From Paludibacter sp. (GTDB taxonomy: Bacteria; Bacteroidota; Bacteroidia; Bacteroidales; Paludibacteraceae): a stretch of 64,000 nt of DNA. Each line of letters starts with the position of its first letter. Within the stretch, counting starts at the first letter, position 1. The translations under genes were made by a program, and so were the position numbers. Positions 33,397 to 42,846 of the stretch are shown here, in pieces. Under the pieces are notes generated by a model that did no database searches, had not been told where the DNA came from, and worked only from the letters and a program-made list of their open reading frames with translations. The stretch spans positions 1-64,000 of the forward strand of contig JAQTUE010000016.1 of the NCBI GenBank assembly GCA_028710415.1, given 5' to 3'.

Positions 33397-33802
33397 ATGG
33401 GTTCAAAGGGCATTTGTATTTGCAAAGGCTCAGGTTTCTGCTTTCATTGGAGGCGTACTCGATTATTCGATCATGGTTTTTGTAACCGAAGTATTTCATG
33501 TGCATTACACGATTTCCATTGCCATAGGTGGAATTGTAGGGGCATTAGTGAATTTCAGCTTAAACAGGTACTGGACATTCCCTACCAAGCAACAAAGGTA
33601 TGAACACTCTGCAAAAAAACAGTTGCTCAAATTCGTGTTGGTGGTAGCAAACAGCATTGTATTAAAATCATCAGGAACTTATTTAGTCACTACATTTTTG
33701 AGAATGGACTATAAGATCAGCCGTTTATTCGTGGACTTGTTTGTATCCATAGCCATAAATTATAACCTCCAACGATATTGGGTTTTTAAAAATGCGAAGT
33801 GA
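33353..33802 (+). CDS. GtrA family membrane protein (first of two)
   Basis: A 149-residue protein with four hydrophobic helices typical of GtrA (VSAFIGGVLDYSIMVFV, ISIAIGGIVGALVNFSLNRYWTF, and two more) and the closing YNLQRYWVFKN motif. GtrA proteins are thought to flip lipid-linked sugars. The ATG at 33353 overlaps the previous gene by 44 bases; a later start is possible, but the first basic residues fit. The pairing with a CDP-alcohol transferase suggests one lipid-linked pathway. A paralogue is at 46030. Confidence 0.85.
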   Translation: MIGILKKESKIASNKWVQRAFVFAKAQVSAFIGGVLDYSIMVFVTEVFHVHYTISIAIGGIVGALVNFSLNRYWTFPTKQQRYEHSAKKQLLKFVLVVANSIVLKSSGTYLVTTFLRMDYKISRLFVDLFVSIAINYNLQRYWVFKNAK

Positions 33803-33971
33803 TTTGAATGAATCATTGAATTCTATGTTTACTTTTGAATAATCTACTTCAATATAGTGTGGTAGCACCATAGTGTCATGCGTAATGAAAATTCATAAAT
33901 AGAGGCTTTGAAATGTTATGGAATTAAAGGAAAAGAGTGAAAAATGACCCTTTATTTTCACTTTTTTACTG

Positions 33972-33979
33972 TATCTTTG
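33972..33979 (+). promoter_or_regulatory. probable -7 element of pepD
   Basis: TATCTTTG matches the Bacteroides-type -7 box, 48 bases before the pepD start. No good -33 TTG is found at 19-21 bases upstream. Confidence 0.5.
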
Positions 33980-34026
33980 TCGGTAGCATTTTTAGCTTAT
34001 TAATTTACTCATAACATTTTATTCAT

Positions 34027-35478
34027 ATGAAAACACTTCAACCGTCACTGGTATGGAACTTTTTCCACGAAATAACCCAAATACCCAGGCCTTCGAAAAA
34101 GGAAGAACGCATCATTGCTTACCTGAAAGATTTTGGTAAAGAGCACAACCTGGCTACCAAATCGGACGAAGCAGGCAACGTACTGATCAGCAAACCTGCC
34201 ACTGTCGGGTACGAAAAACATAAAACCATTATCCTGCAATCGCATATCGACATGGTGTGCGAGAAAAACAGCGACGTAGTACATAATTTTGATACCGACC
34301 CGATACAGACTTACATTGATGGAGACTGGGTGAAAGCCAAAGGAACTACCCTGGGAGCTGACAACGGCATTGGGATGTCGATGATGCTGGCTGTACTGGC
34401 TTCGGACGACTTGAAGCATCCAGCCCTGGAATGCCTGTTTACGGTGGATGAAGAAACGGGATTGACAGGTGCATTTGCCCTGAAACAAAACTTCCTGAGT
34501 GGCGAGATTGTAATTAACCTGGATTCGGAAGACGATGGCGAGGTATTCGTGGGATGTGCCGGTGGTATTGATACCGTTGCGAAATTAAGCTATAAAACAG
34601 AAAAAACTCCTGAACATTATTTTGGGTTTACTGTTTCGGTAAAAGGACTGCAAGGTGGACATTCGGGTGATGACATTGACAAAGGGCTGGGCAATGCCAA
34701 CAAGATTCTGAACCGCTTCCTGTGGAGCCTGAATAAGAATATGGATTTACGCCTGTTCAGTTTTGATGGCGGTAACCTGCGCAATGCCATCCCGAGGGAA
34801 GCAGTTGCCATTGCCTGTGTTCCATTTTCAGAAAAAGAAACTATCCGGGTAATGTTCAATCATTACGTTCATGACCTGGAAATTGAGATAGGGGATGTAG
34901 AACCAAAGATGAAACTGGAACTGCAATCGGAACCTTTACAGGAAAACGTTATGGATAAGAAATCTTCGAATGCATTGTTGAATGTACTCTATGCCTGTCC
35001 TCACGGGGTTATTGCCATGAGCCGGGACATGCCGGGACTGGTGGAAACATCAACCAACCTGGCATCCGTAAAGATGAAAGCAGGCAACATCGTAGAAATA
35101 ACCACCAGCCAACGCAGCTCGGTTGAATCGTCAAAACATGACATCAAACAACAAATTGAAGCAGTGTTTACACTGAGCGGTGCAGAAGTAACCCACGGGG
35201 ATGGTTACCCGGGATGGAAGCCTAATCTGAAATCAGAGATCCTTAAGGTTGCCACCGACAGTTACGTGAAACTACATAAAAGCCAGCCAAAGGTTCGTGC
35301 CATACATGCCGGACTGGAATGCGGCTTATTCCTTGAAAAGTATCCGTTCCTGGATATGATCTCCATAGGGCCTACCATGAAAGGCGTCCATTCACCGGAT
35401 GAAAGACTTAGCATCTCGGCTACTAAAAAATGCTGGGAATGGCTGAAGGAGATACTTGCATCAAGCGTTGAGCGCTGA
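34027..35478 (+). CDS. pepD: aminoacyl-histidine dipeptidase (M20 family)
   Basis: A 483-residue cytoplasmic zinc dipeptidase that cleaves Xaa-His and other dipeptides. Metal-site motifs are in order: LQSHIDMVCE (His and Asp), TLGADNGIGM (bridging Asp), FTVDEETGLTG (catalytic Glu pair) and NLDSEDDG, with a late His in HAGLECGLF. The lid domain sits at about 200-320. The length is normal for PepD. The last codons run into a short direct repeat after the stop. It has its own promoter and probably forms a single-gene unit. Confidence 0.95.
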   Translation: MKTLQPSLVWNFFHEITQIPRPSKKEERIIAYLKDFGKEHNLATKSDEAGNVLISKPATVGYEKHKTIILQSHIDMVCEKNSDVVHNFDTDPIQTYIDGDWVKAKGTTLGADNGIGMSMMLAVLASDDLKHPALECLFTVDEETGLTGAFALKQNFLSGEIVINLDSEDDGEVFVGCAGGIDTVAKLSYKTEKTPEHYFGFTVSVKGLQGGHSGDDIDKGLGNANKILNRFLWSLNKNMDLRLFSFDGGNLRNAIPREAVAIACVPFSEKETIRVMFNHYVHDLEIEIGDVEPKMKLELQSEPLQENVMDKKSSNALLNVLYACPHGVIAMSRDMPGLVETSTNLASVKMKAGNIVEITTSQRSSVESSKHDIKQQIEAVFTLSGAEVTHGDGYPGWKPNLKSEILKVATDSYVKLHKSQPKVRAIHAGLECGLFLEKYPFLDMISIGPTMKGVHSPDERLSISATKKCWEWLKEILASSVER

Positions 35479-35521
35479 GCATCAAGCGTTGAGTATTAAG
35501 CGTTGAGTATCGAGCATCGAG
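35458..35521 (+). repeat. short imperfect repeat at the pepD 3' end
   Basis: The words GCATCAAGCGTTGAG and TAAGCGTTGAGTAT recur four to five times in 64 bases, beginning inside the last pepD codons. The stop codon lies in the first unit, so slippage could alter the protein tail. Confidence 0.65.
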
Positions 35522-35540
35522 GAATTAATTGGTATTGAAT

Positions 35541-35573
35541 AACTTTTCCAAAGTTCTAAACTTTGGAAAAGTT
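35541..35573. repeat. TTTCCAAAG hairpin element, copy 3
   Basis: A perfect 15-bp stem (AACTTTTCCAAAGTT, 35541-35555, with 35559-35573) and a 3-base loop. It is the best copy of the element also seen at 14884 and 15588. It may end pepD transcripts. Confidence 0.8.
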
Positions 35574-35590
35574 GTAGGAGAAAACAGAAA

Positions 35591-36820
35591 ATGAAGACAC
35601 CTAATAAGCGTAAAATCATCAATGACCCCGTATTCGGATTTATCACGATCCCGAACGACTTCTTGTATGATATTATCCAGCACCCGTATTTTCAACGGAT
35701 GAACCGCATCAAGCAATTGGGGCTTACATCTACTGTTTATCCCGGGGCACAGCACACCAGACTGCAACATTCGCTGGGAGCTATGTATCTGATGGGGGAA
35801 GCAATTGCCCAATTACGGCTTGTAGGGACTGAAATCACTCCTGCCGAGGCAGATGGGGCTCTTGCCTGTATATTGCTGCATGATGTCGGCCATGGCCCGT
35901 TTTCACACACCCTGGAGCATAGTGTGGTGAGTGAAATCAGCCACGAGGAAATATCCCTGCTGATGATGCGCAAAATAAACCTGGAAATGGATGGCAGGCT
36001 GGATATAGCTTTGGACATATTCACCAACTTATACCCAAAGAAATTCCTGCATCAATTGGTATCAGGTCAACTGGATATGGACCGGATGGATTATCTGAGC
36101 AGGGACAGTTTCTTTTCAGGAGTCAGCGAGGGGATTATTGGTTCGGCCAGGATCATTAAAATGTTAAACATTCATAATGACCAACTAGTAGTTGAAGCTA
36201 AAGGTATTTATTCAATAGAAAAGTTTTTAGTGGCACGTCGTTTGATGTACTGGCAAGTCTACCTGCACAAGACCGCAGTTGCAGCAGAGAAAATGCTAAT
36301 GAACATTTTGAAACGGGCTAAAGAGCTGTCAGGCAATAATGTAGAATTATTTGCTTCACCGGCATTACATTATTTTTTATACAACGAGGTAAATAAACAT
36401 ATCTTTTTGAACCATACTGAAGCCCTTGATCATTTTGCCATGCTCGATGATTCGGATGTTATCAGTGCCATAAAAGTTTGGTCTGCACATCAGGATATTG
36501 TGTTATCAACATTGTGTAAAGCATTTACAAACAGAAAGTTATTCAAAGTAGAAATACGAACCGACCTGATTGATGAATCAGTAAGGCAAGATTATTTAAG
36601 ACAATACCGTGAACATTTTGGCGTTAGTACAAGTGAGGCCGAATACTTTATGGGTGATGAAACAGTAAGCACCGACACTTATAGTCCGGAAGACGATAAC
36701 ATCAATATTCTGTACAAAGATGGCACGATAAAAGACATTGCAGATGCATCGGATATGCTGAATATAAGCGTCCTGACTAAAAAAGTAGTAAAACATTTCT
36801 TTTGTTATTACCGTTTGTAA
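35591..36820 (+). CDS. HD superfamily phosphohydrolase (SAMHD1-like)
   Basis: A 409-residue cytoplasmic metal-dependent phosphohydrolase. The HD-domain ligands are visible: His in HTRLQHSLG, the His-Asp pair in LLHDVGHGPFSHTLE, and Asp in QLDMDRMDYLSRDS. This set is that of dGTPase/SAMHD1-type HD proteins, which hydrolyse nucleoside triphosphates or related phosphates. The substrate is not fixed by sequence. The C-terminal 120 residues are less conserved. The gene starts 18 bases after hairpin copy 3 and precedes the lipid A genes, with a separate promoter for the latter. Confidence 0.88.
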   Translation: MKTPNKRKIINDPVFGFITIPNDFLYDIIQHPYFQRMNRIKQLGLTSTVYPGAQHTRLQHSLGAMYLMGEAIAQLRLVGTEITPAEADGALACILLHDVGHGPFSHTLEHSVVSEISHEEISLLMMRKINLEMDGRLDIALDIFTNLYPKKFLHQLVSGQLDMDRMDYLSRDSFFSGVSEGIIGSARIIKMLNIHNDQLVVEAKGIYSIEKFLVARRLMYWQVYLHKTAVAAEKMLMNILKRAKELSGNNVELFASPALHYFLYNEVNKHIFLNHTEALDHFAMLDDSDVISAIKVWSAHQDIVLSTLCKAFTNRKLFKVEIRTDLIDESVRQDYLRQYREHFGVSTSEAEYFMGDETVSTDTYSPEDDNINILYKDGTIKDIADASDMLNISVLTKKVVKHFFCYYRL

Positions 36821-36924
36821 CAACATTCGTTCAAATTGATACATTTTCCATGTTAAAGTGCTAAAATCAGGGTTACTTTTACATGTTAGGGTGTAGATTT
36901 TATGGTTAATTGAAAATTGTTTAG

Positions 36925-36932
36925 TACTTTTG
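36925..36932 (+). promoter_or_regulatory. probable -7 element of the lpx operon
   Basis: TACTTTTG fits TAnnTTTG, 116 bases before the lpxD start. The -33 side has no clear TTG at 19-21 bases. Confidence 0.5.
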
Positions 36933-37048
36933 CAACCAATTTTTTAATAAGTTATCGAAAAATTAGATTGGATAAAAGTCATACAGCATACACCCTTTTG
37001 ACTAAAACACTCAATTTCTAATTGTTCATTATTAATTATTAATTACTT

Positions 37049-38101
37049 ATGGAGTTTACTGCTCAACAAATTGCAGATTTTTTAGGAGGTGAGATTCAAG
37101 GCGATCCTGCTATAAAAGTATCTGACTTCTCCAAGATTGAAGAAGGGAAACCCGGTACATTGAGTTTTTTATCAAACCCAAAATACAGCCAATATATTTA
37201 TGATAGCCAGGCCAGTATTATACTTGTCAACAAAGATTTTCAACCGGAAAGAGAAGTTCAATCTACTCTGATACTGGTTGATGATGCTTATCAGTCGCTG
37301 GCCAGGTTATTATCCATGGTTGATCAGGCAAAACCAAAGAAAACAGGTATCTCTCCGCTGGCTTATATCTCTGAAAGTGCTGTTATTGGTGAGAATGCTT
37401 ACATAGCCCCTTTCGTATACATTGGCGAGCAGGTTACCATTGGTAAAAATGCAAGCCTGCATCCGCACAGCTGTGTGGAAGACGGAGCTAAATTAGGTGA
37501 GAACGCAACTTTATATGCAGGTGTAAAAGTGTATTACAACTGCGTGATTGGAAACAATTGCACGCTCCATTCAGGATCCGTAATCGGTTCGGATGGTTTT
37601 GGCTTTGCACCCACTGAAGATGGAAGCTACAAAAAAATACCTCAAATGGGGAATGTTGTGTTGGAAGACAACATAGAGATAGGAGCAAATACAGTTGTCG
37701 ACAGGGCAACATTAGGAAGTACAATTATTCGTCAAGGCGTAAAAATAGACAATCTGGTGCAGATAGCACACAATGTGGAAGTTGGCACCAATACCGTTAT
37801 AGCAGCACAAACCGGCATTTCAGGTTCTACCAAATTAGGCAAACAATGCATACTTGCCGGACAGGTTGGAATAGCCGGACATTTACACATAGCCGATGGC
37901 ACCATATTCGGAGCCCAGACAGGTGTTCCAAACAATGTAAAGAAACCAAACCAGACCCTTCAGGGATATCCGGCCATACCGGTCATGAGTTTTCACAGGG
38001 CATCGGTGATTTATAAGAACCTGCCAGACCTGCAAAAAACGGTTTACGCATTAGAAAAGAAAATCCAGGAATTAGAAAATAGAATAAGTAGTATTTCTTA
38101 A
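37049..38101 (+). CDS. lpxD: UDP-3-O-acylglucosamine N-acyltransferase
   Basis: A 350-residue cytoplasmic enzyme that adds the N-linked acyl chain in the third step of lipid A synthesis. The N-terminal uridine-binding domain (about 1-100) is followed by a left-handed beta-helix of hexapeptide repeats ([22 protein letters not shown] and on). The catalytic His lies in [10 protein letters not shown], and the C-terminal helix ends the trimer-forming core. The stop is six bases before the lpxC-fabZ start. Confidence 0.96.
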   Translation: MEFTAQQIADFLGGEIQGDPAIKVSDFSKIEEGKPGTLSFLSNPKYSQYIYDSQASIILVNKDFQPEREVQSTLILVDDAYQSLARLLSMVDQAKPKKTGISPLAYISESAVIGENAYIAPFVYIGEQVTIGKNASLHPHSCVEDGAKLGENATLYAGVKVYYNCVIGNNCTLHSGSVIGSDGFGFAPTEDGSYKKIPQMGNVVLEDNIEIGANTVVDRATLGSTIIRQGVKIDNLVQIAHNVEVGTNTVIAAQTGISGSTKLGKQCILAGQVGIAGHLHIADGTIFGAQTGVPNNVKKPNQTLQGYPAIPVMSFHRASVIYKNLPDLQKTVYALEKKIQELENRISSIS

Positions 38102-38107
38102 GAAAGT

Positions 38108-39490
38108 ATGTCGAAACAAAACACTATTAAACAAGCCTTTACTCTTTCAGGAAAAGGTTTACACTCCGGTTTGGAAATCATTTTAACCTTCGTGCCGGCT
38201 CCCGAAAATCATGGAATAAAAATCAAACGTATTGATTTACCGGAACAGCCGGAGATGGATGCAGTAGCAGAATATGTTGCTGAAACTACCCGTGGCACAG
38301 TATTAAAAAAAGGAGATGTTCAGATAAGTACCATCGAACATGTACTTTCTGCCTTATATGCTTTAGGAATTGATAATTGCATGCTTGAAGTGAATGCACC
38401 TGAATTCCCGATTTTGGATGGTAGTGCAAAATACTTTGTTGAAGGAATCCAAAAAGTTGGGATTGAAGAACAGACAGCTGAGAAAGATTACTACATAGTT
38501 CGTAAAAAAATAGAATACTTTGTTCCTGAAACCGGGGCGAAAATAACCATACTCCCTGATGACACATTCAGTGTCGACGTTCATATTGGCTTTGACTCAA
38601 AGGTTTTAAGCAACCAATTTGCAAGCTTATCATCATTGGACAATTATGTGAAGGAAATTTCGAGTGCCCGAACATTTGTATTTGTACACGAAATAGAACC
38701 CTTGGTTAAGATGAACCTGATAAAAGGTGGTGATCTTAAAAATGCCATTGTCATCTACGACCGTCAGGTATCACAATCTGATTTTGATAATTTAGCCGAC
38801 CTAATGGGCCAACCTCACCAGGATGCCAATAAATTAGGGTATCTGAATGGAGGAATTAAATTTCCAAATGAACCTGCTTCCCATAAATTACTGGATATCA
38901 TTGGTGATTTAGCACTGATAGGCAAACCCCTACGTGGGAAAGTAATTGCAACCTACCCCGGGCATAAAATCAATACGGATATTGCAAAAGTTATCCGCAA
39001 AGAAATAAAGAAACAGGATGTTCAGTCTCCTATCTACGATGATACCATCCCTCCTGTTTTGGATGTGAATGCTATCCGTAAACTATTACCACACCGCTGG
39101 CCGTTTTTAATGGTGGATAAAGTCATTGAAATGCGCGACAAAGTGATTGTTGGAGTTAAAAATGTGACTGTAAATGAAACATTCTTTATGGGTCATTTCC
39201 CTGAAGAACCGGTTATGCCAGGCGTATTGATCGTAGAAGCAATGGCACAAACAGGCGGCTTGCTGGTATTGCATGGACTGGAAGATGCTCATCGTTATTC
39301 CACCTACTTTTTGAAAATTGACAATGTCAAGTTCCGTCAGAAAGTAGTACCCGGTGATACGCTGGTATTTCACCTTGAAATGACTGACGAAATTCGCCGT
39401 GGTTGCGCCCTCATGCGTGGTCGTGCCTTTGTTGGTGGCAAAGTTGTTTGCGAGGCAGAATTTATGGCACAAATTGTGAAGAACAAATAA
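38108..39490 (+). CDS. lpxC-fabZ: bifunctional UDP-3-O-acyl-GlcNAc deacetylase / 3-hydroxyacyl-ACP dehydratase
   Basis: A 460-residue fusion seen in Bacteroidota. Residues 1-310 are LpxC, the zinc deacetylase that commits to lipid A: TIEHVLSALYALG with a zinc-ligand His, and SHKLLDIIGDLALIG with further ligands. Residues about 320-460 are FabZ: hot-dog fold with catalytic His in LLPHRWPFLMVD and Glu in MPGVLIVEAMAQTGG. The fusion puts 3-hydroxyacyl-ACP use for lipid A and for membrane lipid elongation in one chain, so their balance can be set by translation of one gene. Confidence 0.97.
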   Translation: MSKQNTIKQAFTLSGKGLHSGLEIILTFVPAPENHGIKIKRIDLPEQPEMDAVAEYVAETTRGTVLKKGDVQISTIEHVLSALYALGIDNCMLEVNAPEFPILDGSAKYFVEGIQKVGIEEQTAEKDYYIVRKKIEYFVPETGAKITILPDDTFSVDVHIGFDSKVLSNQFASLSSLDNYVKEISSARTFVFVHEIEPLVKMNLIKGGDLKNAIVIYDRQVSQSDFDNLADLMGQPHQDANKLGYLNGGIKFPNEPASHKLLDIIGDLALIGKPLRGKVIATYPGHKINTDIAKVIRKEIKKQDVQSPIYDDTIPPVLDVNAIRKLLPHRWPFLMVDKVIEMRDKVIVGVKNVTVNETFFMGHFPEEPVMPGVLIVEAMAQTGGLLVLHGLEDAHRYSTYFLKIDNVKFRQKVVPGDTLVFHLEMTDEIRRGCALMRGRAFVGGKVVCEAEFMAQIVKNK

Positions 39491-39576
39491 GACTTCAGAC
39501 ACAAGACATAAAACAGAAAAAGACTGAGAGGGTCTGTCAAATATATAGAAACTAAAAAATTGATACTCAAATAAGA

Positions 39577-40356
39577 ATGAAACAACCTTTAGCATATATT
39601 CATCCTGACGCAAAAATTGCACCATCAGTGGTAATTGAACCATTTGTAACCATTGATAAAAATGTAGTTATCGGTGAAGGATCCCGTATCGGTTCGAATG
39701 TAACCATCCTTGAAGGAGTACGTATAGGTAAAAACTGTACTATTTTCCCGGGAGCAGTCATTGGGGCCGTGCCACAGGATTTAAAATTCAAAGGCGAGGA
39801 TACGTTGGTTGTTATCGGAGATAATACTACCATACGCGAGTATGTGACGATTAACAGGGGTACAGCTGCTAAAGGCAAGACCGTAGTAGGTGACAATTGC
39901 TTAATTATGGCCTATTGCCACATTGCGCATGACTGCGTGGTTGGAAACACAGTCATCATGGCCAACGCCTGCCAGCTGGCCGGTGAGGTTGAGATCGATG
40001 ATTTTGCTATATTAGGTGGTGGTTGCTTAGTACACCAATTTACGCGTATCGGATCCCATGTTATGTTACAGGGTGGATCAAAGATTGGCAAGGATGTTCC
40101 TCCATTCGTAAAAGCAGGCCGGGAGCCTCTTTCATATGCGGGGATCAATTCTATCGGCCTTCGTCGCAGGGGTTATACCAACGAACAAATCCGCGATATC
40201 CAGGATATTTACCGTTACCTGTATTTATCGGGCATGAACACTTCACATGCTATTGAGCGCATTGAAGCTGAACTTCCTGCCACCAAAGAACGTGACGAGA
40301 TATTACTTTTTGTACGCAACTCCCCACGCGGGATTATCAAAGGATACTTTGAATAA
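39577..40356 (+). CDS. lpxA: UDP-N-acetylglucosamine acyltransferase
   Basis: A 259-residue enzyme that performs the first, reversible acylation of UDP-GlcNAc. It forms a beta-helix of hexapeptide repeats from residue 5 to about 180. The catalytic His sits in AYCHIAHDCVVGN. The C-terminal helical domain includes the GLRRRGYTNEQIRDIQDIYR segment typical of LpxA. It lies 86 bases after lpxC-fabZ in the order lpxD, lpxC-fabZ, lpxA. Confidence 0.97.
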   Translation: MKQPLAYIHPDAKIAPSVVIEPFVTIDKNVVIGEGSRIGSNVTILEGVRIGKNCTIFPGAVIGAVPQDLKFKGEDTLVVIGDNTTIREYVTINRGTAAKGKTVVGDNCLIMAYCHIAHDCVVGNTVIMANACQLAGEVEIDDFAILGGGCLVHQFTRIGSHVMLQGGSKIGKDVPPFVKAGREPLSYAGINSIGLRRRGYTNEQIRDIQDIYRYLYLSGMNTSHAIERIEAELPATKERDEILLFVRNSPRGIIKGYFE

Positions 40357-40360
40357 CAGA

Positions 40361-40448
40361 GGTAAGGAGTAAGAGGTAAGAAGTAAGTATTTGAGTTCAT
40401 AATCTTTTATGTCATCCAATGCTTACTTCTTACCTCTTACCTCTTACC
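40361..40448 (+). terminator. long hairpin after lpxA
   Basis: 27-base arms built from GGTAAG/AAGTAAG words (40361-40387 and 40422-40448) pair with two mismatches around a 34-base loop. It separates the lpx operon from glnS. There is no T-tract, so it may work as an mRNA-stabilising 3' structure. Confidence 0.6.
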
Positions 40449-40487
40449 ACTTTTTAAATGCTTCTTATAACTTTTAAATAGAATAAT

Positions 40488-42182
40488 ATGGACGTTGAAA
40501 AAAGCGAAGAAGCTCCTAAAAAAAGCTTGAATTTTATAGAAGCTTTTGTGGAGCAGGATTTGAAAGATGGAAAGAACGGTGGTCGTATCCAGACACGTTT
40601 TCCACCTGAACCTAACGGCTATTTACATATTGGCCATGCCAAGGCGATATGCCTTGATTTTGGCATTGCCGACAACTATAATGGAGCCTGCAACCTGCGT
40701 TTTGATGACACGAATCCTGTCAAAGAAGATGTGGAATATGTAGATTCTATCCAGGAAGACATTAAATGGCTTGGTTATCACTGGAAAGACATTTATTATG
40801 CATCCGACTATTTCCAACAATTGTGGGATTTGGCTATAGAGCTTATCAAACAGGGAAAAGCATATGTTGATGAACAATCGGCAGAAACTATTGCCAAACA
40901 AAAAGGCACACCGACAGTTCCGGGAACAGAAAGCCCGTTTCGTAACCGCCCTGTAGAAGAAAACCTGGCACTTTTCACTAAAATGAATTCAGGAGAAGTT
41001 CCTGAAGGAGCTATGGTGTTACGTGCTAAAATTGATATGGCTTCCTCGAACATGCATTTCCGCGATCCGCTGATGTACCGTGTTATTACTTCTCACCCGC
41101 ATCACCGTACCGGTTGGACATGGAAAGCATACCCCATGTATGATTATGCCCATGGTCAATCCGATTACTTCGAAGGAGTGACTCATTCACTTTGCACCCT
41201 GGAGTTTGAAGTACACAGGCCTTTATACGATTGGTTTATCGACCAGTTCAAAAACTCTGATTACCGTCCACGCCAAATTGAATTCAACCGACTGAACTTA
41301 ACCTATACCGTAATGAGCAAACGCAAAATGCTCCAACTGGTACAGGAAGAACTGGTAAGTGGTTGGGATGATCCCCGCATGCCTACAATTTGCGGCCTGC
41401 GTCGTCGTGGATATTCCCCTGAATCCATTCATCATTTCATAGATAAAATCGGATATACTAAATTTGAAGCACTGAATGATATTGGCCTTCTGGAACATTC
41501 TGTCCGTGAAAGCCTGAATAAAACTTCTATCCGTGTAAATGCAGTCCTTGATCCGGTCAAACTGATTATCACCAATTACCCTGATGGACAGGTTGAGATG
41601 TTGGAAACAACAAACAATCCAGAAGATGAATCGGCAGGAACACGCGAATTAGCTTTCACGAAAGAATTGTACATTGAACGCGATGACTTCATGGAAGAAG
41701 CCCCAAAGAAATACTTCCGTATGACTCCGGGACAGGAAGTGCGATTGAAAAGCGGGTATATTGTAAAATGTACCGGTTGTAAAAAAGATTCAGAGGGTAA
41801 GATAGAAGAAATCTATTGTGAATATGATTCCCAGACTAAAAGCGGAATGCCGGAAGCAAACCGCAAAGTCAAGGGTACACTACACTGGGTATCGGCAGCT
41901 CACAGCTTAACGGCAGAAGTCAGGCTGTATGACCGTTTGTTCAGTGTTGAAAACCCAACAGCTGATGAACGCGATTTCCGCGATTTACTTAATCCAGATT
42001 CATTAAAAGTACTTACCAATTGTAAGGTAGAAGCTTCCCTGAAAGATGTAAAGCCATTGGATCATTTTCAGTTTCAACGTATCGGTTATTTTAATGTGGA
42101 TCTTGATTCTACACAGGACAAGTTGGTATTCAACCGCACTGCTTCTTTAAAAGATAGCTGGGCAAAAGAACAGGGAAGATAA
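40488..42182 (+). CDS. glnS: glutaminyl-tRNA synthetase
   Basis: A 564-residue class I synthetase that charges tRNA-Gln. The HIGH signature appears in PPEPNGYLHIGHAKA and the KMSKS-like loop as VMSKRKM. The C-terminal anticodon-binding beta-barrels are present (about 340-560). The length is normal. Its presence implies direct Gln charging, and the two tRNA-Gln genes at 53.6-53.9 kb are its substrates. It is followed by a perfect 26-bp hairpin. Confidence 0.97.
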   Translation: MDVEKSEEAPKKSLNFIEAFVEQDLKDGKNGGRIQTRFPPEPNGYLHIGHAKAICLDFGIADNYNGACNLRFDDTNPVKEDVEYVDSIQEDIKWLGYHWKDIYYASDYFQQLWDLAIELIKQGKAYVDEQSAETIAKQKGTPTVPGTESPFRNRPVEENLALFTKMNSGEVPEGAMVLRAKIDMASSNMHFRDPLMYRVITSHPHHRTGWTWKAYPMYDYAHGQSDYFEGVTHSLCTLEFEVHRPLYDWFIDQFKNSDYRPRQIEFNRLNLTYTVMSKRKMLQLVQEELVSGWDDPRMPTICGLRRRGYSPESIHHFIDKIGYTKFEALNDIGLLEHSVRESLNKTSIRVNAVLDPVKLIITNYPDGQVEMLETTNNPEDESAGTRELAFTKELYIERDDFMEEAPKKYFRMTPGQEVRLKSGYIVKCTGCKKDSEGKIEEIYCEYDSQTKSGMPEANRKVKGTLHWVSAAHSLTAEVRLYDRLFSVENPTADERDFRDLLNPDSLKVLTNCKVEASLKDVKPLDHFQFQRIGYFNVDLDSTQDKLVFNRTASLKDSWAKEQGR

Positions 42183-42217
42183 TCTTAATTTTAAGTGCCG
42201 TCTCATGTGGTAATACG

Positions 42218-42273
42218 ATTATACATATAAAAAGCCTTTGCAACTTATTGCAAAGGCTTTTTATATGTATAAT
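42218..42273. terminator. bidirectional terminator between glnS and the minus-strand unit
   Basis: A perfect 26-bp stem (42218-42243 with 42248-42273), loop CTTA, GC-rich core AGCCTTTGCAA and flanking T/A runs on both strands. It can stop glnS from the left and the gene at 42308 from the right. Confidence 0.9.
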
Positions 42274-42307
42274 TTTCAATAATATGTTCTACGAAAATTC
42301 CAACCTG

Positions 42308-42832
42308 TTATTTCACTTTCTTGCTTTTCCCTTCCAGATAAGGAGTAAATACTTCCCCATCACGTGACATTTCAAATTTTGTATTAATCATGTCATTATC
42401 CAACAAAGTATAAGTCAGGCGAAATACCGGTACATTGTTTATTTTAGTGCTTGTAAACACAATTGACTTATCGGAACATAATACGGAATAATTAATTGTG
42501 TGTCCTTCATTGTCAAAGTAAATAGCTTTTGATGGCATTCCTGTATAATCAGGATAAATGATCATTAAATCATCATGGGTAATTTCTGACTTCGTATCAG
42601 TTTTTGGGAAATAGGTATGCCCTTTCCTGACCAGTATCTTTTTGTCCAGGTCAAAGTTGAAAGTAAAAGTACCATTCCCCTGGCCTGGCTGTCCGGCACC
42701 ATCTCCTACCCATTTACCAATCAATTTATCAAAGTTAGACCAGATTGGACCTGATTGTCCAAAACAAATTACTGAAACTCCAACAAGCATTAAAAGCGTT
42801 ATCAGCTTTCTCTTCAAATTAAAAACTGTCAT
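42308..42832 (-). CDS. small secreted protein, DUF1579-like
   Basis: A 174-residue protein with a signal peptide (LITLLMLVGVSVICFGQ). The opening of the mature part (NFDKLIGKWVGDGAGQPGQGNGTFTFNFDLDKKILVRKG) resembles lipocalin-like DUF1579 barrels, which begin with a LxGxWxGxG stretch. About eight beta strands follow. No catalytic motif is visible; ligand binding is the usual guess for this fold. It is the last gene of a three-gene minus-strand unit, 14 bases after the propeller gene. Confidence 0.7.
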   Translation of the reverse strand: MTVFNLKRKLITLLMLVGVSVICFGQSGPIWSNFDKLIGKWVGDGAGQPGQGNGTFTFNFDLDKKILVRKGHTYFPKTDTKSEITHDDLMIIYPDYTGMPSKAIYFDNEGHTINYSVLCSDKSIVFTSTKINNVPVFRLTYTLLDNDMINTKFEMSRDGEVFTPYLEGKSKKVK

Positions 42833-42846
42833 ATCGTATTTTTTAT

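Noticed and set aside
39107-39643. Minus-strand frame of 178 residues opposite lpxC-fabZ
   Set aside because: Antisense to the FabZ domain; Cys/His-rich shadow composition without family features.
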